A model generated the notes under the pieces. That model had not been told where the DNA came from, did no database searches, and saw only the letters and a program-made list of their open reading frames with translations. From NCBI GenBank assembly GCA_965243755.1, contig CBDEVW010000006.1, forward strand, positions 1,054,001 to 1,118,000: a DNA stretch of 64,000 nucleotides, read 5' to 3'. Source of the DNA: JANSWY01 sp965243755 (lineage in GTDB: Bacteria; Bacteroidota; Bacteroidia; Cytophagales; Cyclobacteriaceae). The translations under genes and the position numbers were made by a program. Positions within the stretch are counted from its first letter, which is position 1. Every line of letters starts with the position of its first letter. This document shows, in pieces, positions 52,810 to 62,937 of this stretch.

Positions 52810-55413
52810 ATGAATTCTCAAAACCGACCAACACGCTGGGCAGGCAAATGGCTACAGTTATTCATTAAACCGGAACACCTGGAAGAAATTACAGGTGATT
52901 TGGAAGAAGTCTATAATGATTTGCTTTGCGATCACCCAATACTAAAAGCTAACTTACTGTACATTCGGGAATGTCTGATTGTACTTCGACCTGTTTTGGT
53001 AAAAAGGCTATCGGGAAGTATGACTCGGCTGAACTATTACGGAATGTTCAGACTGTTTGTGAAAACGACAATCAGGAACCTCATCAAATACCGGGCGATC
53101 AGTATGGCAAGTTTAGCTTCGCTGGTGATTGGTGCCATGTTCTTTCAGTTTATCAATGCCTGGGTCTGGAATGAGAAAGAGATGGATATCTTTCACAAAA
53201 ACATCAACAAAATCCATGTTAGCACAATTCAAACCAGCCCTAATGCAGACCTTAATCCCATAAGTCATCAGCTTTTCTTTCAGCTGGATCATCACAGGTT
53301 TCCTGAAATTGAAAAGACTTTAATGATTCATGTTTACCGTCCCGATGAAATCAGGTTTATAACAAACGACCATGAACATCAGGGAAAAGCATTGGTTGTG
53401 GACAGTACTTTCTTTGATTTTTTTGATTTCGAGATATCTTCCGGAGACACAAGTGATGCGTTAAGCTCTCCATCACACATACTGGTTACCGCTCAATTCG
53501 CAACACGGGTGTTTGGAGATGCTGACCCCATCGGTCAGAAAGTCGAGATTAAATGCGATCAGAAAGGGCTCTACCAGATTGCTGGTGTATTAAAGGATCC
53601 ACCTGCAAACAGCTCCATTGATTTTGATTTTCTTATCCCGCGTCATTCAAGTAATTTCTGGAGGAGAATTCCCCAGGAGATGATTCTTGTGAATGAAAAA
53701 TTTGATCAAGCTTCATTTCATCAAAAAATTGCCAACCTGGGTCAAACGAATCAACGTTTCTCGGAAAGCATTTTGTCCACAGTTCCGCTTAAGTCAATAT
53801 ATTGGAACAGGCCATTCGATATCAGCCTTTTTGCTAAATACGGGGACTACAAAAACTTATTGATGATGCAAGGTATTTCATGGCTTGTGATCATTATTAC
53901 GACCTTAAGTTTTATGAACCTACAAACGACCCAGCAATTAAGTTCAACACGGAAAATTGGTTTAAAACAGCTGAGCGGAGCAAATAAACTCAACCTCATT
54001 TATGAAATGGCAATCAATGGAGCTGTTTACTTTATTATAGCTGTTGTCCTGGCATTTGTAGCTTATCAAAGCTTGTTTCCATATGTGGCACAATACATGC
54101 GCATGGACCTGGAACAAATCCCTGGCAGAGATTTATATGGCATTGGGTCAGTGATACTAGTTGCAGTTGGCTTGTCATTACTATTTTTTATCCGAAGACT
54201 CATAAGCATAAAACCCATGGATGCCATAGGGGGCAATTACAATTTCTTAAAAATACCCAGGTTCCAAAAGGCTTTGACTACCATTCAATACGGTTTAACC
54301 GTGGTTTTATTGCTTGGGGCCATGGTAGTCTATTACCAGTTCAATTTTATGATCAATTCAAATATTGGAATCAATCAAACCAATATTATCAGTGTCGACT
54401 TCTTTGAAATGATGACAGGTTTTAACGGAAGTAATGAAAGGCTGGCAATGGAGAAGAAGCACCAGTTGGTGAAAAACGAATTGTCTTCAAACCCAAACGT
54501 TTCGGTCTTTTCGCAGGGAACCATGCCTGTGAGTACGGTGGTTAGCAGCTCATGGAAAAAAGTAGGAGCAATAGATCAGTACACCTCTGTCAATAAGATA
54601 TATGCAGATCCTGCATACAAGGATTTGTTTGGTTTGAAAGTAGTTGAAGGGCGTTTCTTTGATGAAAAGCTTGACCACTCGCATGAACTGAAGGTGGTGA
54701 TCAACGAAGCAGCACGCGACTATTTCGACTTTCAACAGATTTCTGGAAGGCAATTGATGAGTAATACCAGTGGAAGGGATGAATTTAAATTTGATGTCAT
54801 TGGGGTGGTAGAGGACTTTCACTACGAACACTTGTCACATGCCATTAAGCCATTGATAATTCAATACAGAATAAATGGTGATGAACCCTTTATTATAGGG
54901 ATCAACTCAGAATCGGTGGCAACTATTGAGTCGCTGGAAAAACTATACAGGAAAGTAAACCCGAAAGCCATATTTTCCTATGAATCGCTGGAAAACGTAT
55001 TATCCAGGCAATATGAAAAAGAAAAGCAAACGGGTAGATTATACCTGAGCTTTGCTGTAGTGGCATTGATTCTTTCCTGCATTGGTCTGTTTGCATTAGC
55101 ATTCCATGAAACCAACCGCCGAACCAAAGAAATTGGAATAAGAAAGGTAAATGGTGCCGGACTGACTGACATATTACAAATGTTAGGGATTTCTTTTTTC
55201 AGAATATTGATGGTTTCATTCATTTTCGGAAGCATCATTGGCTGGTATCTGATGAACAATTGGTTACAAAACTTTGCCAACAGAACTGAGATGAGTTGGT
55301 GGTACTTTGGTATTGCAGGCTTAATTATAATGGTATGCTCATCATTCGCTATTCTTTGGCAATCTTTTAAAGTTGCAAAAATTAACCCCGTAGAGACATT
55401 GCGCTACGAATAG
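52810..55413 (+). CDS. FtsX/MacB-like ABC transporter permease with N-terminal prefix domain
   Basis: An 867-residue protein. Residues about 1-75 form the soluble prefix domain seen on PadR-linked permeases (WLQLFIKPEHLEEITGDLEEVY). A first FtsX module follows (membrane span near 100, MacB-type periplasmic domain, then three spans near 355-465) and a second (span near 490, periplasmic domain, three spans near 750-855 with FHETNRRTKEIGIRKVNGA), ending INPVETLRYE. An in-frame TTG at 52777 overlaps padR; ATG 52810 is chosen because the prefix domain starts there. No ATPase gene is nearby, so the partner ATPase is encoded elsewhere or absent. Confidence 0.9.
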   Translation: MNSQNRPTRWAGKWLQLFIKPEHLEEITGDLEEVYNDLLCDHPILKANLLYIRECLIVLRPVLVKRLSGSMTRLNYYGMFRLFVKTTIRNLIKYRAISMASLASLVIGAMFFQFINAWVWNEKEMDIFHKNINKIHVSTIQTSPNADLNPISHQLFFQLDHHRFPEIEKTLMIHVYRPDEIRFITNDHEHQGKALVVDSTFFDFFDFEISSGDTSDALSSPSHILVTAQFATRVFGDADPIGQKVEIKCDQKGLYQIAGVLKDPPANSSIDFDFLIPRHSSNFWRRIPQEMILVNEKFDQASFHQKIANLGQTNQRFSESILSTVPLKSIYWNRPFDISLFAKYGDYKNLLMMQGISWLVIIITTLSFMNLQTTQQLSSTRKIGLKQLSGANKLNLIYEMAINGAVYFIIAVVLAFVAYQSLFPYVAQYMRMDLEQIPGRDLYGIGSVILVAVGLSLLFFIRRLISIKPMDAIGGNYNFLKIPRFQKALTTIQYGLTVVLLLGAMVVYYQFNFMINSNIGINQTNIISVDFFEMMTGFNGSNERLAMEKKHQLVKNELSSNPNVSVFSQGTMPVSTVVSSSWKKVGAIDQYTSVNKIYADPAYKDLFGLKVVEGRFFDEKLDHSHELKVVINEAARDYFDFQQISGRQLMSNTSGRDEFKFDVIGVVEDFHYEHLSHAIKPLIIQYRINGDEPFIIGINSESVATIESLEKLYRKVNPKAIFSYESLENVLSRQYEKEKQTGRLYLSFAVVALILSCIGLFALAFHETNRRTKEIGIRKVNGAGLTDILQMLGISFFRILMVSFIFGSIIGWYLMNNWLQNFANRTEMSWWYFGIAGLIIMVCSSFAILWQSFKVAKINPVETLRYE

Positions 55414-55467
55414 AATCCAACTGCCATTTGAAATTTGTATCTTAGAGTATACCAAAGTACATAGCTC

Positions 55468-56409
55468 ATGGATCAGGATGAAGAATGGTTACCGGGATCG
55501 GAACAAATGATGAATCAAAACCTTCCCGGGGGTAACCCTCAAGACGCTGGCGGTAAGGACAGTGAGAAAATGGCAGAGTCATATAAGATGGCCAATAAGT
55601 TACTCAGGGACCGCTTGAAAAAGGAAGATGAGGAAAACATTGATATTCTGGAATCCCTGGATCAAAATGATGTGGTGGTGGTAGATGGTACTTATGACCA
55701 CATTCACCTGGTACTCAAACACATCAATATGCCGCATGTAAGGATCAATCACCAACAATTGCTAAAGGCAGAGCTCAAACCAACGCAAACAGTCTTTGTA
55801 AACTGTGCCAGTGAGTTTCCTGCTGATGGGGCAAGGAAACTGGCCGGATTTGTGGCTTCCGGAGGCCAACTGATCACTACGGATTGGGCACTGAAAAATG
55901 TCCTGGAAGTGGGGTTCCCAGGGGTTGTGAAATACAATGGCAAACCTTCATCTGATGAAGTGGTCAGGGTAGAACTGCTGGATCGGGAAGATGTAGTGAT
56001 GAAAGGATTTTTCGATGAAGAGAATGCTCCGGTCTGGTGGCTGGAAGGATCTTCTTATCCAATTGAAATTCTTGACAAAAAGAAGGTGAAAGTCCTGGTC
56101 AAGTCAAAAGAGTTAAAGGAGAAATATGGAGAAGATCCTGTTATTATAAGATTTGAGCACGGTGAAGGAACGGTCTATCACATGCTTTCACATTTTTACC
56201 TTCAGCGTACAGAAACCAGGGAGGCCAAACAACAGATGAAGTCATCGGAATATGCCAGCATGAAAGGAGCCTCCAGCGGAACCATGGCGGATTGGGTAGC
56301 GGCAGAAAGTGACCTTGATATTGACTATGGTTCCGTTCAGTCTGCCAGTACCTCCGCGGAATTTGTCAGTAGGGCCATCCTTAAACAGAAGAAGAAGTTC
56401 AAAAAATAA
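55468..56409 (+). CDS. Unknown protein with a Rossmann/GATase1-like domain
   Basis: A 313-residue cytoplasmic protein. An acidic, low-complexity N-terminus (~60 residues) precedes an alpha/beta domain (DVVVVDGTYDHIHLVLKH, TVFVNCASEFPADGARKLAGFVASGGQLITTDWAL) similar in layout to ThuA-like or class I glutamine amidotransferase-like domains, including a G-E-G-T-V-Y-H-M-L-S-H-F block. No catalytic Cys-His-Glu triad is visible. The C-terminus is Lys-rich. Its gene ends 3 bp before the convergent LRR gene. Function unknown. Confidence 0.65.
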   Translation: MDQDEEWLPGSEQMMNQNLPGGNPQDAGGKDSEKMAESYKMANKLLRDRLKKEDEENIDILESLDQNDVVVVDGTYDHIHLVLKHINMPHVRINHQQLLKAELKPTQTVFVNCASEFPADGARKLAGFVASGGQLITTDWALKNVLEVGFPGVVKYNGKPSSDEVVRVELLDREDVVMKGFFDEENAPVWWLEGSSYPIEILDKKKVKVLVKSKELKEKYGEDPVIIRFEHGEGTVYHMLSHFYLQRTETREAKQQMKSSEYASMKGASSGTMADWVAAESDLDIDYGSVQSASTSAEFVSRAILKQKKKFKK

Positions 56410-56412
56410 GCC

Positions 56413-57831
56413 TTAATTGATCCATAATACAATTGGATGAAACTTTTCACGCCAATACTGAGACTTAGCTCTAATGGCCGGGATTTTACCCAGGTTGATC
56501 CGTTTCAGGTGTCGTAGGTTTTTCAATTCAAGTGGTATTTCAGACAACTTCCAGTAAGACAAAGAGATTTCTCTGACGTTTTTCAAATCTAACAGCCGTA
56601 ATATTTCCTGATCAGGAGACTCAAGTTCATGTAAACCACTCACATTCAAAAACTTAAGTTGCTTTAACTGATCCATGCGTGGAAGCTTTTTGAGCCAATT
56701 ATGACTTAAGGTCAGCTGCTCCAGGTTTTCCAGGTCATTGATGTCATCAGTACAAAACACCAACCGACATTGATGCAAACTCAGGCTTCTCAATTGTTTT
56801 AATTGACCAATGCCCGGATAAATTTGTGATAGTACATTGTTGTCAGCACTGAGTGCTTTTAGCTGATGCATCTGATACAATGCTGATGGGAATTCCTGTA
56901 TTTTATTGCTGGAGATGATGAGTGTTTCCAATTGGCTGAGTTTGCCCATTGTTTTAGGCAGCTGCCAGATTTGATTATAAGAACAATTGAAGAGTATTAA
57001 ATTCTTTGCTTCACCCAGGCTTTGGGGTAGTTCCGTAATTTTATTGTGCGAAACATTAAGTTTTTCCAGGCATTGTAAGGCGGCAATGTCCTGTGGAAGC
57101 TGATTTAGTTCATTGTGTTGAAGGTATAGCTCTTTTACATGCGACAACTTTAAAAGGCATTCCGGAATATCTGTCAACGTACAACCAACAAGGTGGAGCA
57201 CCCCTAATTTGGAATTTGGATCGATCGTCAGGTCCTTAATGGGATTATAATTAAGACTCACTGTTTGTAATTCGTTTAAATCTGCACTTAATTTCACTTG
57301 TCCCAGCTTACAATGATCCAACCTAAGTGCCTTCAGCGAGTTTAGTTTTAATATGTCCCCAGGTATTTCCTGAAGCGGATTTCTAAACAGATCTAGTTGT
57401 TCAAGAACAGGAGGTAAGTACAGTCGTGACTCAGCAGTGAAGTTATTTTCTCCCAAGTCCAATATCCTAAGATTTGACAAGTGGTTGAACGTTTGTGGCA
57501 ACTCTTTCAGTCGGTTTTCAAAGAGATCGGCATATTTGAGTTCCCTGAGGTTCCCAATGTTATCAGGTAGCCTTTCTATCCATTGTTGATTTTCATAAGC
57601 CTCTTCAGAGGTCGCAATTCCGGTAAGGATCAATCGTTGGATGCCAGTTAGTTGAAATAGTTCTTCCAGGAGATGCATGGGGCACACCACGTATTCCAGT
57701 TCCACCTGAATAATAGGTTGCTTGAATAAGATGTCTGGCCATTCTGCGATCACCACTTCCGTCAGATACAGCGACTGAATTGCTCCATCCTGTTGTATTT
57801 GCTCAATGATTTGTATTGCTCCAGACTCCAT
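56413..57831 (-). CDS. Leucine-rich-repeat protein
   Basis: A 472-residue protein with about sixteen LRR units of ~23 residues, consensus L-x-x-L-x-x-L-x-L-x-x-N-x-(L/I)-x-x-L-P, from about residue 75 to 440 (for example LRILDLGENNF, LKALRLDHCKL, LEKLNVSHNKITELPQSL). No signal peptide, sorting domain or enzymatic domain, so probably a cytoplasmic binding protein. The first ~70 residues are a non-repeat cap. Partner unknown. Confidence 0.85.
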   Translation of the reverse strand: MESGAIQIIEQIQQDGAIQSLYLTEVVIAEWPDILFKQPIIQVELEYVVCPMHLLEELFQLTGIQRLILTGIATSEEAYENQQWIERLPDNIGNLRELKYADLFENRLKELPQTFNHLSNLRILDLGENNFTAESRLYLPPVLEQLDLFRNPLQEIPGDILKLNSLKALRLDHCKLGQVKLSADLNELQTVSLNYNPIKDLTIDPNSKLGVLHLVGCTLTDIPECLLKLSHVKELYLQHNELNQLPQDIAALQCLEKLNVSHNKITELPQSLGEAKNLILFNCSYNQIWQLPKTMGKLSQLETLIISSNKIQEFPSALYQMHQLKALSADNNVLSQIYPGIGQLKQLRSLSLHQCRLVFCTDDINDLENLEQLTLSHNWLKKLPRMDQLKQLKFLNVSGLHELESPDQEILRLLDLKNVREISLSYWKLSEIPLELKNLRHLKRINLGKIPAIRAKSQYWREKFHPIVLWIN

Positions 57832-57979
57832 AGGTCGTATTTAGCATCAAAAATTAACCTTTAATCAAGAATATTCCATAAGGTTAAAGTAAATGCGTAT
57901 ATTTTCGGTGGACAATTGTTTGGAACATCCCCGCAAAAATTTAAAGTTGGTAACTTTTAGTGACAGACTCCTTGGCAAC

Positions 57980-60082
57980 ATGCCGAAATCTTTTCGGGTA
58001 GGCAGCCTGCTTATTATCCTGATGAATGCGTTGACTGGTAATGCACAACATCAACCTACCGTCGATTCTCTGTTGAAGGTATTGGAGCATACCGAAAATG
58101 TTGAATTGAAAGTCAGCACTTACCTTGATATTGCCTACGAATACCAATATTCCGATTCCGCCAATACCTTTAAATATGCCAATGAAGCCATTCGCCTGGC
58201 TCAGGAAGCGGGATTGCAACGCAAAGTAATAGAGGCCAACGACCAAAAAGCATGGGTCACAATGATCCAGGGTAACTACAGGGCGGCACATAAAATGTAC
58301 CTTAAAATCATTGAGCAGGCCAAAGCCATCAATTACCGAAAAGGGGAGGCCAGGGCTTACAGTGGGCTGGGTATTATTTTCAGGGAACAGGGCAACTACT
58401 CTGGTGCATTGGAATACCTTTTTAAATCATTGGCCATCAATCAAAGTCTAAATGATACCAGTGCTATAGGCTCTGACTTTCACAATATCGCTACCATATA
58501 TTCCACACAGGGTGAATTTAAAAAATCATTGGATTACCTGCAGAAATCGTTGAAGTTGAAGAATCAGGAAGGTGATTTAAGGAAAATTGCCAACACCTAT
58601 AATAATATAGGGGTGGTGTACTGGAGAATGCAAGACCTGGATATGGCTCTTGAAAATTACCAGCGCTCCATGGATTTACAACTGGAAATCAATGATTTGA
58701 CGGGATTGACAGGAAGTTATATCAATATTGGTGAGGTGTACATGCACCAGAATAAACTGGAGGAATCTTTAAACTATTTGCAAAGCGCTTTGGAACTGAG
58801 CGTTGAAATCGGGGACAAGGTGTCCATGATCTATGCCCAGGTAGGGTTGGGACAGACATATTCCAGGATGGGAAGGCTTGAGCAATCAAAACGGCAACTT
58901 GAGGCTGCTATCAGTTTAGCAAAAGAAATTGGGTATCCTTCCATTATTAGAGATGCATCATTGGAATTGGCAGAAGTAGAAAAACGCAAAGGGAATTATA
59001 AGGCGGCCTATGAAGCATTCACTATGCACAAATCTTTTTTTGATAGCTTAAATGATGATTCTACTGCCAGGAGAATTGCCAGGCTGGAAGCAGAGAATGA
59101 GTTTAGACAGGAGAGAGATTCAGTAGCGTTTGCCTATGAACGCGAAAGGGTGCGATATGTCGCCGAATTGAAATACAGTAGAATCAAACAAACCGCCACT
59201 TATGTAGGCTCGGGATTACTGCTTGTTATTGCAATAGTCCTATTCCTCTTTTACCGCTCCAAACAAAAAGCCAACCAACAATTGGCCATTCTTAACGACG
59301 AAATATTCCATCAAAATGAGGAAATAACCGAAAAGAATGATGCACTCCAGCAGGCCAATGATCATTTGTTATTGCTAAATGAAACCAAATCCAGGTTTTT
59401 CTCCATCATTTCTCATGACATTAGAAGACCCATGAATCTAATGTTAGGGTTCTATTCCGTAATCAAAAGTCACCTGGAGTCTGAATATGGTGCTAAGAAT
59501 GATCAAAGACTACAGGAAATGTCTTTGCACCTCAATACCGCTGCGAATGAAATGCTCACACTGCTGGACAACCTCCTTAGCTGGGCATTGAAAGAAGAGG
59601 GAGCCATGCCTTATAATCCGGAATACATCAACATCAAAGAAACTTTGGAAGAAAGCCTGACCGCATTTCAGCTACAAGCTGAATTGAAATCAATAAATCT
59701 ATCAACTGATATCCCTAAGTCAGTGATCGGGTGGGTGGATATAGATAGTTTTAATACCATCATAAGAAACCTTGTGGGCAATTCCCTGAAGTTTACACCA
59801 GAGCATGGATCAATTACTGTTGGAGCTTATAAAAACAACGGTAAAGTAAAAGTCACCGTAGCTGATACCGGAGTAGGGATCGCTAAAGATAAATTGGTGG
59901 ACCTTTATGAGATCAATGAATCCAAAGTTTCTCAAGGTACCAAGGGTGAAAAGGGGAGTGGATTAGGGCTGAATATCGTACATGATTTTGTCAAATTGAA
60001 CAGAGGCTACATTGAAGTTGACTCAGTTGTGGATGAATATACTACCTTCACCATGTACTTTCCTTCATCAGAACCAATGTAG
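57980..60082 (+). CDS. TPR-domain sensor histidine kinase
   Basis: A 700-residue kinase. ATG 57980 yields a signal peptide (MPKSFRVGSLLIILMNALTG); the frame is open upstream to 57893 but that extension would hide it. About eight TPR units in the periplasm (residues 40-330, e.g. YNNIGVVYWRMQDLDMALENY), a coiled coil, a membrane span near 407-426, a second coiled coil and the kinase core with His479 in ISHDIRRPMNLM, NLVGNSLKFTPE, DTGVGI and GSGLGLNIV. This is a common Bacteroidota design for sensing periplasmic protein-protein cues. No response regulator nearby. Confidence 0.9.
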   Translation: MPKSFRVGSLLIILMNALTGNAQHQPTVDSLLKVLEHTENVELKVSTYLDIAYEYQYSDSANTFKYANEAIRLAQEAGLQRKVIEANDQKAWVTMIQGNYRAAHKMYLKIIEQAKAINYRKGEARAYSGLGIIFREQGNYSGALEYLFKSLAINQSLNDTSAIGSDFHNIATIYSTQGEFKKSLDYLQKSLKLKNQEGDLRKIANTYNNIGVVYWRMQDLDMALENYQRSMDLQLEINDLTGLTGSYINIGEVYMHQNKLEESLNYLQSALELSVEIGDKVSMIYAQVGLGQTYSRMGRLEQSKRQLEAAISLAKEIGYPSIIRDASLELAEVEKRKGNYKAAYEAFTMHKSFFDSLNDDSTARRIARLEAENEFRQERDSVAFAYERERVRYVAELKYSRIKQTATYVGSGLLLVIAIVLFLFYRSKQKANQQLAILNDEIFHQNEEITEKNDALQQANDHLLLLNETKSRFFSIISHDIRRPMNLMLGFYSVIKSHLESEYGAKNDQRLQEMSLHLNTAANEMLTLLDNLLSWALKEEGAMPYNPEYINIKETLEESLTAFQLQAELKSINLSTDIPKSVIGWVDIDSFNTIIRNLVGNSLKFTPEHGSITVGAYKNNGKVKVTVADTGVGIAKDKLVDLYEINESKVSQGTKGEKGSGLGLNIVHDFVKLNRGYIEVDSVVDEYTTFTMYFPSSEPM

Positions 60083-60145
60083 GTTGATACCATTTACAAC
60101 CCATTAAAAACAGCCAATACTTTCATTGAGGGCCTATTTGTGAAT

Positions 60146-60170
60146 ATTAGTTATAGAAAATATAACTAAT
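60146..60170 (+). promoter_or_regulatory. 25-bp palindrome, operator candidate 1
   Basis: Ten-base arms ATTAGTTATA / TATAACTAAT separated by GAAAA. It ends 14 bp before a TATATTTG -7-like box (60185-60192), so it covers the -33 region of the TonB-receptor operon. Confidence 0.65.
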
Positions 60171-60184
60171 TATAAGATCATTCG

Positions 60185-60192
60185 TATATTTG
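60185..60192 (+). promoter_or_regulatory. Candidate -7 promoter element
   Basis: TATATTTG matches TAnnTTTG. It lies between two palindromes and 91 bp before the start codon of the TonB-dependent receptor gene. A third half-site, TGTTCTATA, begins at its end (60191). Confidence 0.45.
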
Positions 60193-60231
60193 TTCTATAA
60201 AATAAAACTAAGGAGTAATCCGTAATTATAT

Positions 60232-60248
60232 GTTCTATATTATAGAAC
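60232..60248 (+). promoter_or_regulatory. 17-bp palindrome, operator candidate 2
   Basis: Perfect eight-base arms GTTCTATA / TATAGAAC around one T. Its right half continues CTAAT, echoing palindrome 1 (TATAACTAAT). It lies in the leader between the presumed transcription start and the ATG. Confidence 0.65.
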
Positions 60249-60282
60249 TAATACTTAACTAAAACACTACAAGTCAAAAACA

Positions 60283-62712
60283 ATGAAATTATTTCTCACC
60301 ATAGTAGGGGTGTTGCTGGCAGGGATCGTTAGTGCACAACAACTTACACAAACCATCAGGGGAACCATAAAGGACCTGGACAGTAAAACGGAATTAATAG
60401 GAGCTACCATCACAATTGTTGGATCTGATCCTATCAAAGGAGCAGTAACCGATGTGAATGGCAATTTCAGAATTGATAACGTGCCTACGGGCAGAGTGAG
60501 CCTGCAGTTATCTTATATCGGTTACGAACCGATTACCATACCCAACATAGTGGTCAACAGTGCCAAAGAAGTAGTCCTGGATCTTTCTATGCAGGAGTCT
60601 ACGGTAAAAATGGAAGAAGTGGTAGTAGTGGCCAATGTCAATAAAGGAGAGGCAATCAATGACATGGCGCTCATTAGTGCACGATCCATATCTTCAGAGG
60701 AAACCAGCCGATATGCCGGTGGGTTCAACGACCCCTCCAGGATCATGGCGAATTTCGCAGGTGTAACGGCCACACAAGATGGTAGTAATGACATAATAGT
60801 GAGAGGGAATTCACCGAAATACCTGCAATGGCGATTAGAGGGAATTCAAATCACCAACCCCAATCACTTTGCTGACCAGAGTGCTATTGGTGGAGCAGTA
60901 AGTACGCTAAACAATAACATGCTGGCTAACTCAGACTTCTACACCGGTGCGTTTACTGCGGAATATGGTGATGCGCTCTCCGGGGTTTATGATGTGAGGC
61001 TCAGGACTGGCAATAATGAAAAATTTGAATCTGTATTTGGCTTAGGGCTGATCGGCGCAGACCTTACCGTTGAAGGGCCATTTAAAAAAGGTTATGGAGG
61101 TTCCTATGTGGCTAATTACCGTTATTCCACAGCTTCTATTATCAGTGATCTGGGATTGGTCGATATCAGCGGCATCCCCAAATTCCAGGATGCGCAATTT
61201 AAAGTAGTACTACCTACTAAAAATCTGGGTAGCTTTTCAGTTTTTGGACTGGGGGGTATTAGCAAATTCACCTTTGAAGACGTGAAGCAGGATCTTTGGG
61301 ACACCCCAGGCAACCGTGGAATGCGTGATGACATCAAGGAAGATTACACCAAGGCTTCCCATCTGTTGAATACCGGTATAAACCATACGATCAACTTATC
61401 TAAAAATAGCTATCTGAATACCACACTACTTTATTCTTCAGAAGGAATCGAAGATGATGTCATTGAAAATACGTTCGTGAAAGTTTATGACAATGATGGT
61501 CAGTTTGTGAAAGACTCAGTGACAGATCGCACCCTGAACTTTACTGGGAATCTATTTAAAACCACTTACCGCGGGGCGATCACTTACAATAATAAAATCA
61601 ATGCTCAACATAAGTTACAGGTAGGGACTAAATATGCCTTATTTGATTATGAGTTCAATCAGAGCCAGTTTTTAGAGCAACCTTCAGATCGACAAACCTT
61701 AGTTGATTTCAAAGAAAGCCTGTCTACGATCCGGAATTTTGTAAGCTGGAAATACCGCATCAATGAAAAGCTGACCATGATATCAGGTGTTCACAATATG
61801 AATGTACTGTTCAACAATACCAGCACTATTGAACCGAGAGTCGCGATGAATTGGGATTTGGGCATTGCCGGATCCATCAATGCAGGATATGGATTGCACA
61901 GTAATATGGAAAGCATTCACAATTACTTTGCGAAAATCGAATTGGAGGATGGATCAGAGGTTGAACCAAATAAGGACCTGGGATTGCTCAAAGCTCATCA
62001 TTATGTAATTGGATATGAAAAGCGATTTGGCAAAAACATCAGAGCCAAGCTGGAAGGATACTACCAGGACCTATATAATTTGCCTGTAGAGAACGACCCT
62101 AATAGTTTTTATTCTACCATCAATGAGGGGCATGAATTCAGGTACATTGATCTGGTCAATGAGGGAACCGGTAAGAACTATGGGGTGGAACTAACCATAG
62201 AGAGGTTTTTCCACAGAAACTTCTATTACTTATTCAATGCATCAGTCTATGAATCCAAGTATACCGCTATGGATGGTATAGAAAGAAACACAAGGTATAA
62301 TGGCAACTACCTGGTCAACTTCCTGTTCGGGAAAGAGTTTGTACATCTGGGCAAGAAGGGAAATCAAACGTTGGGACTTAATGCTAAGGTATTTTTTGCG
62401 GGAGGTCAAAAAATCATACCACTACTGAGAGATGAGTCCGGCAATATAGCGGTAGATCCTCAAAATGGACAGTTCTGGGATTATTCCAAGGCCTATGAAA
62501 ATCACCTGGAAGATGTCTATACGGTCATTCTTTCAGTGAATTACAAATGGGACAAGAAGAAATCAACCCATGAACTCTTCCTGAACCTTGATAACATCAC
62601 CAACAACAAAGGGAAAATATCAGAATACTACGATAGTTCAGAGCCAGGATCTGTTGCATACCTCACACAGTTTGGCTTCTTTCCAAACCTTATGTACCGT
62701 GTTTACTTCTAA
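60283..62712 (+). CDS. TonB-dependent receptor with carboxypeptidase-like N-terminal domain
   Basis: An 809-residue outer-membrane protein: signal peptide ending VSAQQ; a carboxypeptidase-regulatory-like beta domain (residues about 22-100: IRGTIKDLDSKTELIGATITI, GAVTDVNGNFRIDNVPTG); then a plug domain (residues about 110-240: DGSNDIIVRGNSPKYLQWRLEG, YTGAFTAEYGDALSGVYDVRLR) and the barrel, ending MYRVYF. No SusD partner follows, so it is not a classical SusCD glycan pair. Ligand unknown; metal complexes are possible given the downstream small protein. First gene of an operon; the 61-residue gene starts 11 bp downstream. Confidence 0.9.
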   Translation: MKLFLTIVGVLLAGIVSAQQLTQTIRGTIKDLDSKTELIGATITIVGSDPIKGAVTDVNGNFRIDNVPTGRVSLQLSYIGYEPITIPNIVVNSAKEVVLDLSMQESTVKMEEVVVVANVNKGEAINDMALISARSISSEETSRYAGGFNDPSRIMANFAGVTATQDGSNDIIVRGNSPKYLQWRLEGIQITNPNHFADQSAIGGAVSTLNNNMLANSDFYTGAFTAEYGDALSGVYDVRLRTGNNEKFESVFGLGLIGADLTVEGPFKKGYGGSYVANYRYSTASIISDLGLVDISGIPKFQDAQFKVVLPTKNLGSFSVFGLGGISKFTFEDVKQDLWDTPGNRGMRDDIKEDYTKASHLLNTGINHTINLSKNSYLNTTLLYSSEGIEDDVIENTFVKVYDNDGQFVKDSVTDRTLNFTGNLFKTTYRGAITYNNKINAQHKLQVGTKYALFDYEFNQSQFLEQPSDRQTLVDFKESLSTIRNFVSWKYRINEKLTMISGVHNMNVLFNNTSTIEPRVAMNWDLGIAGSINAGYGLHSNMESIHNYFAKIELEDGSEVEPNKDLGLLKAHHYVIGYEKRFGKNIRAKLEGYYQDLYNLPVENDPNSFYSTINEGHEFRYIDLVNEGTGKNYGVELTIERFFHRNFYYLFNASVYESKYTAMDGIERNTRYNGNYLVNFLFGKEFVHLGKKGNQTLGLNAKVFFAGGQKIIPLLRDESGNIAVDPQNGQFWDYSKAYENHLEDVYTVILSVNYKWDKKKSTHELFLNLDNITNNKGKISEYYDSSEPGSVAYLTQFGFFPNLMYRVYF

Positions 62713-62723
62713 AATATAAAATA

Positions 62724-62909
62724 ATGAGTCACGAAAAATATACCAGGGGTTCCAGGTCCAGCTGTATATATGGGCTGGGGTTCCTTGGATCTGCAGCATA
62801 TTTCGTCAGTACAGCAACCGGATTCTGGATGGGTGTACTCGGTGTGATCAAGGCAATCGTGTGGCCTGCATTCCTGGTATATGAGCTCTTCCAACACCTG
62901 GCCATTTAA
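62724..62909 (+). CDS. Small conserved membrane protein (61 residues)
   Basis: Short protein with a polar N-terminus (MSHEKYTRGSRSSC) and two close membrane segments (IYGLGFLGSAAYFVSTAT and GVLGVIKAIVWPAFLVYELF). The motif GLGFLGSAAYF...GVLGVIKAIVWPAFLVYE is one I recognise from small conserved proteins of other bacteria; no function is known. Located 11 bp after the receptor and 28 bp before the next gene, so in the operon. Confidence 0.75.
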   Translation: MSHEKYTRGSRSSCIYGLGFLGSAAYFVSTATGFWMGVLGVIKAIVWPAFLVYELFQHLAI

Positions 62910-62937
62910 AAAAAATAATACTCAAAAACTCAAACCT

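Noticed and set aside
60283..62712. SusC of a polysaccharide utilisation locus
   Set aside because: About 800 residues rather than the ~1000 of SusC, and no SusD gene follows.
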